From: Anaerolineaceae bacterium
GTDB taxonomy: Bacteria > Chloroflexota > Anaerolineae > Aggregatilineales > Phototrophicaceae
NCBI GenBank assembly: GCA_020634135.1
Contig: JACKCG010000001.1
Location: 434,001-498,000, forward strand
DNA length: 64,000 nucleotides
Reading direction: 5' to 3'
Below the pieces are notes generated by a model that worked only from the letters and a program-made list of their open reading frames with translations, ran no database searches and was not told the DNA's origin. This document shows positions 43,457-52,137 of the stretch, one piece after another. Numbering within the stretch: position 1 is the first letter of the stretch; every line of letters starts with the position of its first letter. A program made the translations under genes and the position numbers.

Positions 43457-43942
43457 TTAGGTCTTAGGCCCCCAGGTCAACTGCTCGGCCACCTGCAGGT
43501 CGGTGTGGCGGATCTTCATCGCCATATCCGCTGCAAGATTACGCATCAGTCGGTAGCCAAGCTGCGGGTAGGTGTCACACAGCAGCATCAGCTTGTCGCG
43601 GGGGATGACGACCAGATGGGTGTCGGGTTGCAGGCTCTTTGACCCGGCGGAACGCAGCCCTTCATCTACCAGGGACATTTCCCCGAACGACTGACCACGC
43701 CGCAGCACGGCAATCGTGTGGGTGCCGGTACTCTCTTCTTTGCCGATCACCGCCGGGTTTACCTGAATGCCGACTTCACCACTGGCGATCACATATAATT
43801 CCATGCCCGGCGTGTTTTCCTCAAAGATGACCGCATCAGCCTGATACTTCTTTTCACTGCAAATTGATGCGACCAGCTCAAGCTGTGTATTGGTTAGTTC
43901 ATAGAATATGTCGGCTTGCTTCAAAATCGTGACGACGGACAT
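43457..43942 (-). CDS. Cyclic nucleotide-binding domain protein
   Basis: 161 residues with AGGAG 6 nt upstream. A single CNBD: ELVASICSEKKYQADAVIFE, YVIASGEVGIQVNP and the phosphate-binding cassette FGEMSLVDEGLRSAGS, in which Glu and Arg are the cyclic-nucleotide contacts. No DNA-binding helix-turn-helix follows; the tail is a short helix, so it is not a CRP-type regulator but a stand-alone sensor. The same kind of small CNBD protein is often involved in regulation of partner proteins. No linked enzyme is visible; the neighbour across the divergent gap encodes RtcB. Confidence 0.85.
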   Translation of the reverse strand: MSVVTILKQADIFYELTNTQLELVASICSEKKYQADAVIFEENTPGMELYVIASGEVGIQVNPAVIGKEESTGTHTIAVLRRGQSFGEMSLVDEGLRSAGSKSLQPDTHLVVIPRDKLMLLCDTYPQLGYRLMRNLAADMAMKIRHTDLQVAEQLTWGPKT

Positions 43943-44219
43943 CTCTAACTCCTGTTCCTAAGCCCATTATAGAGCTTTGTCTTGATTGTTCCTTATGTTC
44001 GAATTGTAGCATACTTGCTTGGCTCGGCAAGCTCTCCCCCTGTCTTACAAACGAAATCATAACGGGTTCAGCATTCCTCACTGTGGAAAAAACCACTGGC
44101 TTAACCCTTTATGACCCTTTATAATCTAATAAAGATTGACAAAGGATCGCGCCAGGTTCACTGGTGGATGGTTTGTAGGATTCGACGTATCCTATGAAGA
44201 AATCGGGGAGAAAGATCAC

Positions 44220-45455
44220 ATGAATCACATGGGGGAACCCATTCGGGAAAAGCCGCTGCCCTATAGGGTGTGGGGAGACGCCTTCATTGATTCCGGTTCA
44301 CGCGATCAGATGGATAATGCCATGCGCCTGCCGGTAAGTGTAGCGGGGGCGCTCATGCCGGATGCTCATATCGGCTATGGTTTGCCGATTGGAGGCGTGC
44401 TGGCTGTTGAGAACGCGGTTATCCCCTATGCTGTGGGCGTGGACATTGCCTGCCGGATGCGGCTCTCGGTGTTTCGTCAATCACCCATTCTCATTAAGCA
44501 GAAAATCGGACAGTTCAAGAAAGCCCTCCTGGAACAGACCGTATTCGGCGCGGGCGGCGAATGGCGTGGTAATCAGCGTGCCGAACATGCTGTGCTGGAT
44601 GATCCCGACTGGTCATCCTCAAAGTACGTCGCCGCGCTCAAAGACATCGCCTATCGCCAGCTAGGGACAAGCGGCAGCGGCAATCATTTTGTCGAATGGG
44701 GCGCATTCACGATTGCTGAAGACGATGCAGCTTTAGGGTTAGAAGCGGGCGAGTACCTGGCGCTGCTCTCGCACAGCGGTTCGCGGGGCGTGGGCTTTAA
44801 AATTGCCAACCATTATTCGCAGTTGGCGATGACCTTTCACCCTAACCTCGATAAAGCTGTTCGTTTCCTGGCGTGGCTGGATTTAGATTGGCATGAAGGC
44901 CGGGAATACTGGATTGCCATGCAGTTAGCCGGACGTTTTGCCGCCGCTAACCATGAAGTGATCCACCACCGGGTATCGAAAGCAGTAGGTGTCAAGCCGG
45001 TTGCGGTGATAGAGAATCATCATAATTTCGCCTGGAAGGAATGGTTGCCCGCCCCACCGGGTTTTGCCGAACGCGAGCGCGAAGTGATTGTTCATCGCAA
45101 AGGTGCGACTCCGGCAGGGCGTGGCGTATTGGGTGTCATCCCCGGTTCGATGGCTGACCCCGGTTATGTTGTACGTGGCCTGGGCAATGTGGATGCCCTC
45201 TATTCAGCCTCACACGGGGCAGGGCGGCAGATGAGCCGCAAGAAGGCGCTGCACAGTATCACCAAAACTGAGCGAGACCGCTACCTGAAGGAACGTGGCG
45301 TTATACTGCTGGCGGCGGGAATTGACGAGTCGCCCCAGGCATACAAGCGAATTGAAGACGTGATTGCCGCACAGAGTGATCTGGTTGCTATTGTGGGTCA
45401 GTTCCGGCCTGTACTGGTGCGGATGGATGGAAAGTCGAAGGGCGAAGATGTCTGA
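44220..45455 (+). CDS. rtcB: RtcB-family RNA ligase
   Basis: 411 residues from ATG 44220 (GGGGAG 9 nt upstream; a TTG at 44136 lengthens the frame but has no site). Metal ligands are in GVDIACRMRL (Asp and Cys), GTSGSGNHFVEWG and SHSGSRGVGFKIANHY; VIENHHNFAWKE, KGATPAGRGVLGVIPGSM and SASHGAGRQMSRKKAL complete the site, the last holding the His that is guanylylated. RtcB joins 2',3'-cyclic phosphate and 5'-hydroxyl RNA ends with GTP. It resembles the shorter bacterial paralogue type. No archease gene is seen. Its last 8 nt overlap the next gene. Confidence 0.93.
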   Translation: MNHMGEPIREKPLPYRVWGDAFIDSGSRDQMDNAMRLPVSVAGALMPDAHIGYGLPIGGVLAVENAVIPYAVGVDIACRMRLSVFRQSPILIKQKIGQFKKALLEQTVFGAGGEWRGNQRAEHAVLDDPDWSSSKYVAALKDIAYRQLGTSGSGNHFVEWGAFTIAEDDAALGLEAGEYLALLSHSGSRGVGFKIANHYSQLAMTFHPNLDKAVRFLAWLDLDWHEGREYWIAMQLAGRFAAANHEVIHHRVSKAVGVKPVAVIENHHNFAWKEWLPAPPGFAEREREVIVHRKGATPAGRGVLGVIPGSMADPGYVVRGLGNVDALYSASHGAGRQMSRKKALHSITKTERDRYLKERGVILLAAGIDESPQAYKRIEDVIAAQSDLVAIVGQFRPVLVRMDGKSKGEDV

Positions 45456-46263
45456 TTTTACAATTGATGAACTGATTAGCGTGTGTATCTCCCGCCAGGT
45501 GGTGGATGGTGAATTGCTGGCGCAGGGCATCAATACGCCCCTGGTGATGGCCGGATTAATTCTGGCGCAGTGTACCCATGCCCCGAATGTGAAATTTACC
45601 TCGGCTATCGGCCAGGGATTGTGCCACGACTGGGCGCCACTCGGCGTCGGGCGCATTGAAGACCTGTGGGTTGGCCGGGCATTAACGCACTTCGGTTTTG
45701 TCTCCGGCGCGGCGGATTTGCTGCCAAGTTACGAAACGAAGGAATTCTTCCGCCCCGCCCAGGTAGATGCTGCTGGCAACTTCAATAATATTGCATTTGG
45801 GACGGATTACCATCGCCCTCGGATGCGCCTGCCGGGTACGGGGGGTATCCCGGATGTCACAGTGTTTTCAGGCCACGTTTATCTGTACGTGCCGCGCCAT
45901 TCGCGGGTGACTTTTGTCAACAGTGTGGATTTTATCAGCGGGTTGGGGCATGTGCCCGAGCGCACAAGCGGCTCAGGACCGCACTACCTGGTGAGCGACC
46001 TGGGTCAGTTCGACTGGGCCGAAGGGCGGATGCGGTTGACAACGTATCACCCTGGGGTGACAGTTGAACGTATCCAGGCCAAGACGGGTTTTGATCTCAC
46101 GATTGCGCCCGACATTCACGAGACTCCGCCCCCCACTGCCGAGGAATGTCGCTTACTGCGGGAGGATATTGACCCGCTCGGTGTGCGAAAGCTGGAGACG
46201 CTGGCCGGGAGCGCGCGCAAGGACCTGCTCCGGGCGATACTGGCCGCTGAAAATGCTCTGTAA
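45448..46263 (+). CDS. CoA-transferase subunit B (glutaconate CoA-transferase-like)
   Basis: 271 residues from ATG 45448, overlapping rtcB by 8 nt. FTSAIGQGLCHDWAPLGVGR, ALTHFGFVSGAADLLPSYET and GIPDVTVFSGHVYLYVPRHS followed by FISGLGHVPERTSG and GPHYLVSDLGQF match GctB-type subunits. The catalytic Glu of class I CoA-transferases should lie in the beta subunit, but I could not place it with certainty. It should pair with the A-type subunit encoded 4.3 kb downstream (50600-51397). Substrate unknown; 3-oxoacid or glutaconate types are candidates. Confidence 0.8.
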   Translation: MSDFTIDELISVCISRQVVDGELLAQGINTPLVMAGLILAQCTHAPNVKFTSAIGQGLCHDWAPLGVGRIEDLWVGRALTHFGFVSGAADLLPSYETKEFFRPAQVDAAGNFNNIAFGTDYHRPRMRLPGTGGIPDVTVFSGHVYLYVPRHSRVTFVNSVDFISGLGHVPERTSGSGPHYLVSDLGQFDWAEGRMRLTTYHPGVTVERIQAKTGFDLTIAPDIHETPPPTAEECRLLREDIDPLGVRKLETLAGSARKDLLRAILAAENAL

Positions 46264-46269
46264 TTCCGG

Positions 46270-48027
46270 CTAATTCGCCTGGATGGTCCAGTCCTTCAGC
46301 GTGTAGAATCGGTCAGCAGGTGTCCCGATGAAGCCGAGTTGCACGCCGCTCACCCGGCTGCTGGTAGCATAAGTGAACAATGGATAATACAGCGGAATGG
46401 CGATGGCGCGTTCAATGAAATTTCGCTGGAAGCTGTGGTAATGGATGATACGGTTAGTGCCATCCGGGTCGCGGCGCGCCCGTTCCAGCGCCTCGCTGAT
46501 GCGGCGGTCATTCACTCCGCCGTAATTCTTACCGTCGGGATACTGCCCCTCATCCCAGAAAGTGTAAATATCGGGGTCGGCGCTGTCACCCAACGCCAGT
46601 TCCACCAGTGCCGCGTCAAACTCCCCATCGTCTAAGCGCTGTTGGTATTCGTCTTTGCTGGCGCTTTCCACGCTCACATTCATGTTGAGTTGTGACCATT
46701 GCGCCGCGATTTCCCGCGCCACGCTGATGAGGGCGGCGTCGTCCGGTGTCAGAATGGCAAAACTGAGTAATGCGCCATTGGGTTCTTCTGTCGCTTCCGC
46801 TTCGTCGCTACCGCGCTGCGTGTTAGCAGTTGTCAGCAACTCGCGGGCGGCTTCACTGCTGGGCTGCGGCCAGGGTAGGTCTGGGGCATAAGCCCATGAG
46901 CCGGGTAGCAGGGGGCTATCTGCTTTGACGACCAGATTCGGTAATGCTCGCTCCAATATCGGCGAGCGCTCCAGCCCGGTCATGAGCGCCTGCCGCACGC
47001 GCTGTTCCCGGAAATAGCCATGTTTCGCCCAATTGAAGATAACCACCCCCAGAGTTGGCGCGAGCGCCGTTTCGACGCTGGCATTAGGAGTTGCCAGCAG
47101 CGGCAGTCTCTCGCGGCGGGAAGGCGCTGCCAGGCCATCTGCTTCCCCGGCGCTGAAGGCATTCAACGCGGCGTCAAATGTGTCGTAAAACTGGAAGCGC
47201 ACCCGGTCAATCGCGTAGCCTTCTTGGCCTTCGGGGCGCTGGCGGAAAACCGGCGCGACACGCAGATCAACGATGCTGATACGCTGCCCATCAACGGATC
47301 GCAGCGCTTCTAACTGGTATGGCCCGGTGCCGATGGGGGCGAGATTAAACGGGTGGTCGGCGATCTGTCCCGCTGTCGTGCCGCGCAGGGCATGTTCCGG
47401 CAGAATGCCAATCCGCAGCGCGTCGAGAAAACTTCCCAGCGGCTGTGTTAATCGGAAGCGAATCAGGGTATCGCTAAGTTGCTGGGTTTCCACCGTGCGC
47501 CAGAAAACGGTCAGTTCGTTATCGCCCGGGAAATCCGGTGATCTTAAGAGCGAAATGGTGTAGATGACATCGGCGGCAGAAAAGGGTACGCCATCCTGCC
47601 ACAGTACATCATCGCGGAGTTGCAGGACATATTCCAGACCATCTGAGGAAATCACCCAGCTTTTTGCCAGCGACGGGACAATCTCGCCGTATTCGTTGGT
47701 GCGGGTGAGACCTTCAAAGATGAGCGACGTAATATCCGCATCCACCGGGTTGAGTGTAGCGAATAGGGGATTCAACCGTTGCACTTGTCCAACCACCGCT
47801 TCCCGGTAGGTGCTGACCTCTGGGAGTGCTGCTGGCCCGGTGCTGTCCCCTACGGATTGGGTGATGGCGATAGCCTGTGATGGTGTGGGCAGTGGGGTGC
47901 TGGTGGGTGCGGGTGTAACCGTCGTTTCGTCCGCCGGGGGTTGGCCGGGTCGCGCCACCAGGCTGGCACCGAACAGGATGGCGGCCATGAGTAGTACGAC
48001 AAACTGCCACCGGAATCCTCGCAGCAT
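46270..48027 (-). CDS. Oligopeptide/nickel-type ABC substrate-binding protein (SBP family 5)
   Basis: 585 residues. N-terminal hydrophobic signal (about 8-25) with no obvious lipobox, then a Pro/Thr linker, then SBP_bac_5 blocks: LNPLFATLNPVDADITSLIF, LAKSWVISSDGLEYVLQLRD, DVLWQDGVPFSAADVIYTIS and LLPGSWAYAPDLPWPQPS. It binds peptides or similar solutes outside the membrane. GAGG precedes the ATG by 9 nt. No permease or ATPase genes adjoin, so its partner components lie elsewhere. Its stop is 7 nt from the convergent CoA-transferase B stop. Confidence 0.9.
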   Translation of the reverse strand: MLRGFRWQFVVLLMAAILFGASLVARPGQPPADETTVTPAPTSTPLPTPSQAIAITQSVGDSTGPAALPEVSTYREAVVGQVQRLNPLFATLNPVDADITSLIFEGLTRTNEYGEIVPSLAKSWVISSDGLEYVLQLRDDVLWQDGVPFSAADVIYTISLLRSPDFPGDNELTVFWRTVETQQLSDTLIRFRLTQPLGSFLDALRIGILPEHALRGTTAGQIADHPFNLAPIGTGPYQLEALRSVDGQRISIVDLRVAPVFRQRPEGQEGYAIDRVRFQFYDTFDAALNAFSAGEADGLAAPSRRERLPLLATPNASVETALAPTLGVVIFNWAKHGYFREQRVRQALMTGLERSPILERALPNLVVKADSPLLPGSWAYAPDLPWPQPSSEAARELLTTANTQRGSDEAEATEEPNGALLSFAILTPDDAALISVAREIAAQWSQLNMNVSVESASKDEYQQRLDDGEFDAALVELALGDSADPDIYTFWDEGQYPDGKNYGGVNDRRISEALERARRDPDGTNRIIHYHSFQRNFIERAIAIPLYYPLFTYATSSRVSGVQLGFIGTPADRFYTLKDWTIQAN

Positions 48028-48117
48028 AGTTTAATACCTCACACCGGATAGACACAAAAAGGTGCTTTGCCAGCATGTGCAAAACACCTGATTTCATAAT
48101 ATGGATTCAGGCCGAAC

Positions 48118-48348
48118 TCAGTTCCTGAAGACGATAACCGAAAAAATCGAAATTGCCAGGAACGCAATCGAGAGCGCGATTGTGACCTGGAACATGGTCT
48201 TTTCCAATCCGCGCCGGGTGCGGGTGAGTCCGCCGCCGGTTTCGCCACCGAGCAGGCTGCCCAGGCCGCCGCCCTTGACCTGAAGCAGGATCAGGATCAC
48301 CAGAATAACCGACACAATAATTGAAGCGATTTGTAATGCGACCTGCAT
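48118..48348 (-). CDS. secG: Preprotein translocase subunit SecG
   Basis: 76 residues from ATG 48348 (GGAG 8 nt upstream; a GTG nine nt earlier would cover that site). Two helices: IASIIVSVILVILILLQV, and the second after the conserved loop KGGGLGSLLGGETGGG, near VTIALSIAFLAISIFSVIVF. Loop plus helices is diagnostic of SecG, which assists SecYEG in protein export. It is 91 nt ahead of the SBP gene on the same strand. Confidence 0.93.
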   Translation of the reverse strand: MQVALQIASIIVSVILVILILLQVKGGGLGSLLGGETGGGLTRTRRGLEKTMFQVTIALSIAFLAISIFSVIVFRN

Positions 48349-48432
48349 GGTAAGCACTCCTTAGCCGTCGTAAAGCCCCCGCAGTATAGCATGACACCCG
48401 GCGGTTGCAAAGCCTTTACCGTCTAAACTCAA

Positions 48433-48472
48433 AGCGGCCTGTACCAGACAAACTTCGTTGGTACAGGCCGCT
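48433..48472 (-). terminator. 14-bp perfect hairpin downstream of the S41 protease gene
   Basis: AGCGGCCTGTACCA (48433-48446) and TGGTACAGGCCGCT (48459-48472) pair perfectly around a 12-nt loop. On the minus strand TTTGAGTTTAG follows, a mild U-rich tail. It lies 26 nt past the protease stop and is the strongest stem in the window; probably its terminator. Confidence 0.7.
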
Positions 48473-48497
48473 GTTCGGTCATGTTTACTCTGCCAGG

Positions 48498-49715
48498 TTA
48501 TTGTGGGGCAGCAACCCCTGTTTGCAGGAATTGAACTGCCGCGTCAAGCTGCGGGTCAGCGTCGGGATTGGCCGTGTGGTCTTCCGGCGTCCACTCCACC
48601 AGCACATCCGGCGTCACACCTTGTTCGTGAATCCAGTGGCCGTCCGGCGTTAGCCAGCGGGCAATAGTCAGCCGCACGCCGCCACCGTTCACCAGTTCGC
48701 GCCAGGTCTGCACCGTGCCTTTGCCAAAAGTGACTTCGCCTACGATGGTCGCCCGTCCCCGGTCTTGCAGCGCCCCGGCCACCAGTTCTGACGCGCTGGC
48801 GCTGTTTTCATCAACCAGCACCACCAGCGGCACCGACACGCCAATATACGAGCCATTTGCTTCATAGACACGCTCGCTGCCCTGTCCAAAATCCTCGGTG
48901 AGGATGACACCATTCTTGATAAACGCGCTGGCGATGTCAATCGCGCTGGTGAGCAGCCCGCCTGGATTGCCGCGCAGGTCGAATACCAGCCCGTCCAGGT
49001 TGTTTACATCCAGTTCTTGCAGCGCCGCGTCCAACTGGTTGCGCGCATCCGAGTTGAAGTCGCGTAGTTTGATATAGCCGATGTTGCTATCCAGCATCCG
49101 CGATTCGACGTTGGGAACCGTGATGCGGGCGCGTGTGATTGTAATGTCAATCAGTTCCTCACCCCGCCGGAATGTGATGGTGACATCCGTCCCGGCCCGA
49201 CCCCGTACTCTGCCCACCAGTTCAAGCTGTGTCCACCCGGTGACATCTTCGCCATCCACCGCTACGAAAACATCCCCGCTCTTGACTCCGGCGGCTTCGG
49301 CAGGCGCACCATCCAATACATTCACAATCTCGATCTCATTGGTGTCTTCATTCGTGCGTACAATCGCGCCAATACCTTCAACCTGCCCCGAAAGATCGGC
49401 ATTCATCAAGGCATAAATTTCGGGGTTCATGTAACCGCTGAACTGGTCGCCCAGTGTATCAATCATGCCGTTGAGGGCACCTTCCATCAGGGTGTTGGGT
49501 TCTACGTCGTTCAGATAATCGCTCAGTATCAGGTTATATACCTGCCAGAACGGTTGGAACAGTTCAACAGCTCCGGGCGGCGCGGCAGTGTCGCTTTGGG
49601 CATAACTGACCGTCTGGTTGCTGCCCAGCACAAACCCTGCCGCGAACACTGCGACAATCAGAAGGCTGATTCCCAGGTGGTTGGCACGCTGGCTGATGGC
49701 GCGTAAGACACTCAT
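48498..49715 (-). CDS. S41-family C-terminal processing protease (CtpA type)
   Basis: 405 residues. Signal anchor (about 15-32), then an N-terminal region FWQVYNLILSDYLNDVEPNT, a PDZ domain (VEGIGAIVRTNEDTNEIEIV, APAEAAGVKSGDVFVAVDGE) and the tail-specific protease core: LVFDLRGNPGGLLTSAIDIA, VDENSASASELVAGALQDRG with the Ser nucleophile, and VGEVTFGKGTVQTWREL with the Lys base. It trims or degrades exported proteins. GGAG lies 6 nt upstream. Divergent from the cupin gene. Confidence 0.94.
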   Translation of the reverse strand: MSVLRAISQRANHLGISLLIVAVFAAGFVLGSNQTVSYAQSDTAAPPGAVELFQPFWQVYNLILSDYLNDVEPNTLMEGALNGMIDTLGDQFSGYMNPEIYALMNADLSGQVEGIGAIVRTNEDTNEIEIVNVLDGAPAEAAGVKSGDVFVAVDGEDVTGWTQLELVGRVRGRAGTDVTITFRRGEELIDITITRARITVPNVESRMLDSNIGYIKLRDFNSDARNQLDAALQELDVNNLDGLVFDLRGNPGGLLTSAIDIASAFIKNGVILTEDFGQGSERVYEANGSYIGVSVPLVVLVDENSASASELVAGALQDRGRATIVGEVTFGKGTVQTWRELVNGGGVRLTIARWLTPDGHWIHEQGVTPDVLVEWTPEDHTANPDADPQLDAAVQFLQTGVAAPQ

Positions 49716-49804
49716 GTTTCTCTCCGATTCCAGTACGTTACTCGTGTTATTATTATAGACGGTTCTGATTTTGCGTAGCGTAAATATGTGATGAGAATCA
49801 TACC

Positions 49805-50155
49805 ATGCAAATTTCCCGTTTTGATGCCCAGGCGGGCAGGTTGATAGATCGTTTTGAGAGTAGCGGGGCGGTGGTCACGCCGGTAGCCCGTCCAGCCACG
49901 ATGCAGGCCGTCGTCATGCACATCGCCCCCGCTGGAGTAGTGGGCTATCATCAGGCGACATACAACCAGCTATTTCTGGTCGTAGCCGGGCAGGGCTGGG
50001 TGCGCGGTGAGTCGCCGGAACGAACACCTATCGCGGCAGGGCAGGCTGCCTTCTGGTCAGCAGGGGAGTGGCATGAGTCGGGTTCGGATACCGGTATGAT
50101 GGCGGTGGTTCTGGAGGGGCCGGAACTGATTCCCCTCCTGCCGCCACAAGAGTGA
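49805..50155 (+). CDS. Small cupin-domain protein
   Basis: 116 residues forming one cupin barrel: GVVGYHQATYNQLFLVVAGQ carries one His of the metal motif, GQGWVRGES the turn, and FWSAGEWHESGSD the second conserved His. Function of such small cupins ranges from sugar isomerases to binding proteins; this one cannot be assigned. The ribosome site is weak. The YjbR-type gene follows after 15 nt on the same strand. Confidence 0.8.
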   Translation: MQISRFDAQAGRLIDRFESSGAVVTPVARPATMQAVVMHIAPAGVVGYHQATYNQLFLVVAGQGWVRGESPERTPIAAGQAAFWSAGEWHESGSDTGMMAVVLEGPELIPLLPPQE

Positions 50156-50170
50156 GAGAGGTTGCATATT

Positions 50171-50527
50171 ATGTTGAGTCGTGAGGATTTGCGCCGCGCC
50201 TGTTTGAGCCGGCAAGGTGCGTATGAGGATTTCCCATTTGGGCCGGAGGCGGCTGTATACAAAGTGGGGGGCAAGATGTTCGCCCTTATCCCGGTGGTTG
50301 CTGACCCGCCCAGCATCAGCCTTAAGTGTGACCCTGCCTGGGCGGAAATCCTGCGCCAGACATATCCCGCCGTCACGCCCGGCTACCATTTCAACAAGAA
50401 ACACTGGAACACCATCCTGGCCGACGCTTCGATTCCCGATGATGAGATCGAGGAGATGGTCGTTCATTCCTATGGCCTGGTGCTGAAATCCCTGCCGAAG
50501 AAGTTACGAGAGGAGCTTGGCGGGTAA
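50171..50527 (+). CDS. MmcQ/YjbR-family protein
   Basis: 118 residues from ATG 50171 (GAGAGAGG 9 nt upstream; an in-frame TTG lies three codons earlier). SREDLRRACLSRQGAYEDFP, FGPEAAVYKVGGKMFALI, LKCDPAWAEILRQTYPAVTP, YHFNKKHWNTI and EMVVHSYGLVLKSLPKKLRE cover the whole domain. The fold resembles DNA-binding CyaY-like proteins, but the role is unknown. Follows the cupin gene closely. Confidence 0.9.
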   Translation: MLSREDLRRACLSRQGAYEDFPFGPEAAVYKVGGKMFALIPVVADPPSISLKCDPAWAEILRQTYPAVTPGYHFNKKHWNTILADASIPDDEIEEMVVHSYGLVLKSLPKKLREELGG

Positions 50528-50599
50528 CGTATCATCTTCTGCTTTCAACTGGCACTTTTGATTTCTGATTCAAGGCTTGCACAGCGAAGGTAACGCTTC

Positions 50600-51397
50600 A
50601 TGACCAACATTCTCTCCCTCCCCGAAGCCGCCGCACTGGTTCAGGACGCGCAGACCATCGCCCTCGGCGGCATGACTGTCTACCGTCGTCCGATGGCCTT
50701 TGTTCGTGAACTGCTGCGCCGCCAACCGCGCCCCAGTGATCTCACATTACTGTGCTTCACCGCCAGCCTGGAGTCCGATCTGCTGGTCGGGGCAGGGTGC
50801 GTTCGCACCGTGCGCTCGGTTTATTTTGGGCTGGAATCCTTCGGCCTCGCGCCCATGTTCACCGCCGCCGCGCAAAACGGTTCGCTTCACGTCATGGAGG
50901 AAACTGAGGCGAGTCTGGCGATGGGCATCCGCGCCGGGATGTCGGGTGTTGGCTTCATGCCGTCCCGCGCCTGGATAGGTACCGACTTGCCGAAGCTCCG
51001 CCCGGATGTCAAAACCGTCACCGACCCCTACAGCGGTGAGGAACTTATGGCCTTCCCGGCCATTCATTGCGATGTCGCCATCCTGCATGGTCTGGAAGGC
51101 GATTCGCGCGGTAATGTCAAGATCAACAACAACGTGGGTGTGGATATTGAACTGGTGTACCTGGCAAAAACGGTCATTGTCACCGTCGAACGCCTGGTGG
51201 ATCGTGTCGAACGCTCGCTCGAAAGCACACTGATTCCCGCGCCCGGCGCGACCTACATTGTTCATGCGCCCAACGGCGCGTGGCCGACCAGTTGTTACCC
51301 GGATTATCCCGTCGCGGGCGGTGAATTTCTGCGCTACACCGACGCCTGCAACGCTGGACGCTTCGACGACTACCTGACCGCCTTCATTGAAGGATAG
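50600..51397 (+). CDS. CoA-transferase subunit A (glutaconate CoA-transferase-like)
   Basis: 265 residues, AAGG 9 nt upstream. TIALGGMTVYRRPMAFVREL is the GxGG-type CoA-binding start (here GGMTVYRRP), followed by LTLLCFTASLESDLLVGAGC, FGLESFGLAPMFTAAAQNGS and GMSGVGFMPSRAW, plus DVAILHGLEGDSRGNVKINN. This is a class I CoA-transferase alpha-type chain. It should act with the beta-type chain at 45448-46263. The two are separated by the SBP, secG and protease genes (minus strand) and two small genes, which is unusual, as such subunits are normally adjacent. Confidence 0.82.
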   Translation: MTNILSLPEAAALVQDAQTIALGGMTVYRRPMAFVRELLRRQPRPSDLTLLCFTASLESDLLVGAGCVRTVRSVYFGLESFGLAPMFTAAAQNGSLHVMEETEASLAMGIRAGMSGVGFMPSRAWIGTDLPKLRPDVKTVTDPYSGEELMAFPAIHCDVAILHGLEGDSRGNVKINNNVGVDIELVYLAKTVIVTVERLVDRVERSLESTLIPAPGATYIVHAPNGAWPTSCYPDYPVAGGEFLRYTDACNAGRFDDYLTAFIEG

Positions 51398-51420
51398 ACG
51401 CCGGACGAGGAATGAACCCG

Positions 51421-51573
51421 ATGAAAACTATTCTTCATCCCGATTATTGGGCCGAAGTCCCGGCAGGTGAAAGCCTGATGGGGTATTCCGATGCCCAGCG
51501 GCTGGCGATCTGGCGTATCATTCTGGATAAGGTCGGCTATGCTCAGAAATCCCCACTGGATGCGGAGTCGTGA
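51421..51573 (+). CDS. Hypothetical 50-residue protein
   Basis: A short frame starting at ATG 51421, with GAGG 10 nt upstream and 23 nt after the CoA-transferase A stop. It reads MKTILHPDYWAEVPAGESLM, then GYSDAQRLAIWRIILDK and a Ser/Asp end. No family recognised. The ribosome site and position suggest translation, but a protein this short cannot be proved by eye; an alternative ATG at 51412 lies in the same frame. Confidence 0.4.
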   Translation: MKTILHPDYWAEVPAGESLMGYSDAQRLAIWRIILDKVGYAQKSPLDAES

Positions 51574-51654
51574 AGTGAGTTACCGGGAATAATCCAATAA
51601 TAGGGACGGGCTGTGTGGTCGCTAACCTATAGAATCGCCCTAAAATGATGGCAT

Positions 51655-51680
51655 GTAGGGGCACGATATATCGTGCCCGC
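51655..51680. repeat. 26-nt hairpin repeat, copy 1
   Basis: Begins GTAGGGGC and ends GCCCGC. The inner 20 nt are a perfect palindrome (51659-51678). It shares the GTAGGGGC, 12-nt spacer, GCCCGC pattern with copies 2 and 3. Confidence 0.75.
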
Positions 51681-51857
51681 CCCCAAACCACGACACCGTG
51701 CCAATTCCTTGAAACGCATCAAGGGGCTTACAACCCATTAGCTTCCAGCCTCCGGCGGAGACCAGGATGAGATATGGGTAATGTATAAGGATTTCATCCC
51801 CTGGCGGCTAAAATCGCACGAATTTGAAATACACCCTCTCCTGTGAATACGCCTCAG

Positions 51858-51889
51858 GCTATTCAGCTAACCGGCTAACCAGCTATTCC
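51858..51889. repeat. Degenerate 8-nt tandem array (4 units)
   Basis: Units read GCTATTCA, GCTAACCG, GCTAACCA and GCTATTCC, all fitting GCTAWYCN. Adjacent sequence continues with similar AGCCAGTAGCCAGTGG words. Confidence 0.65.
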
Positions 51890-52048
51890 CCCCTTCGCCC
51901 CACCAGCCAGTAGCCAGTGGCTAATAACCAACGGCCAAACTGAACAAATGTTTGAACAAAGATTCGAGCATTTATTCACCATCTCCGGCGCGTTTCGTGC
52001 TACGCTACAAGCACCATAAGTGAAGCCTTGAAAGCCATCTTGGGATGT

Positions 52049-52074
52049 GTAGGGGCGTGCTACAGCGCGCCCGC
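52049..52074. repeat. 26-nt hairpin repeat, copy 2
   Basis: Begins GTAGGGGC and ends GCCCGC. The arms GGGCG and CGCCC pair, with weaker inner pairs including G-U. Confidence 0.65.
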
Positions 52075-52111
52075 GTTGAAAACATCCGGTTACCCCCCCC
52101 AATCCGCATCT

Positions 52112-52137
52112 GTAGGGGCGATGCCCGCCTCGCCCGC
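52112..52137. repeat. 26-nt hairpin repeat, copy 3
   Basis: Begins GTAGGGGC and ends GCCCGC. GGGCGA pairs with TCGCCC. It is the same length as copies 1 and 2. Confidence 0.65.

Noticed and set aside
44136..44219. N-terminal extension of RtcB from a TTG
   Set aside because: No ribosome site, and homology begins after the ATG at 44220, which has GGGGAG.
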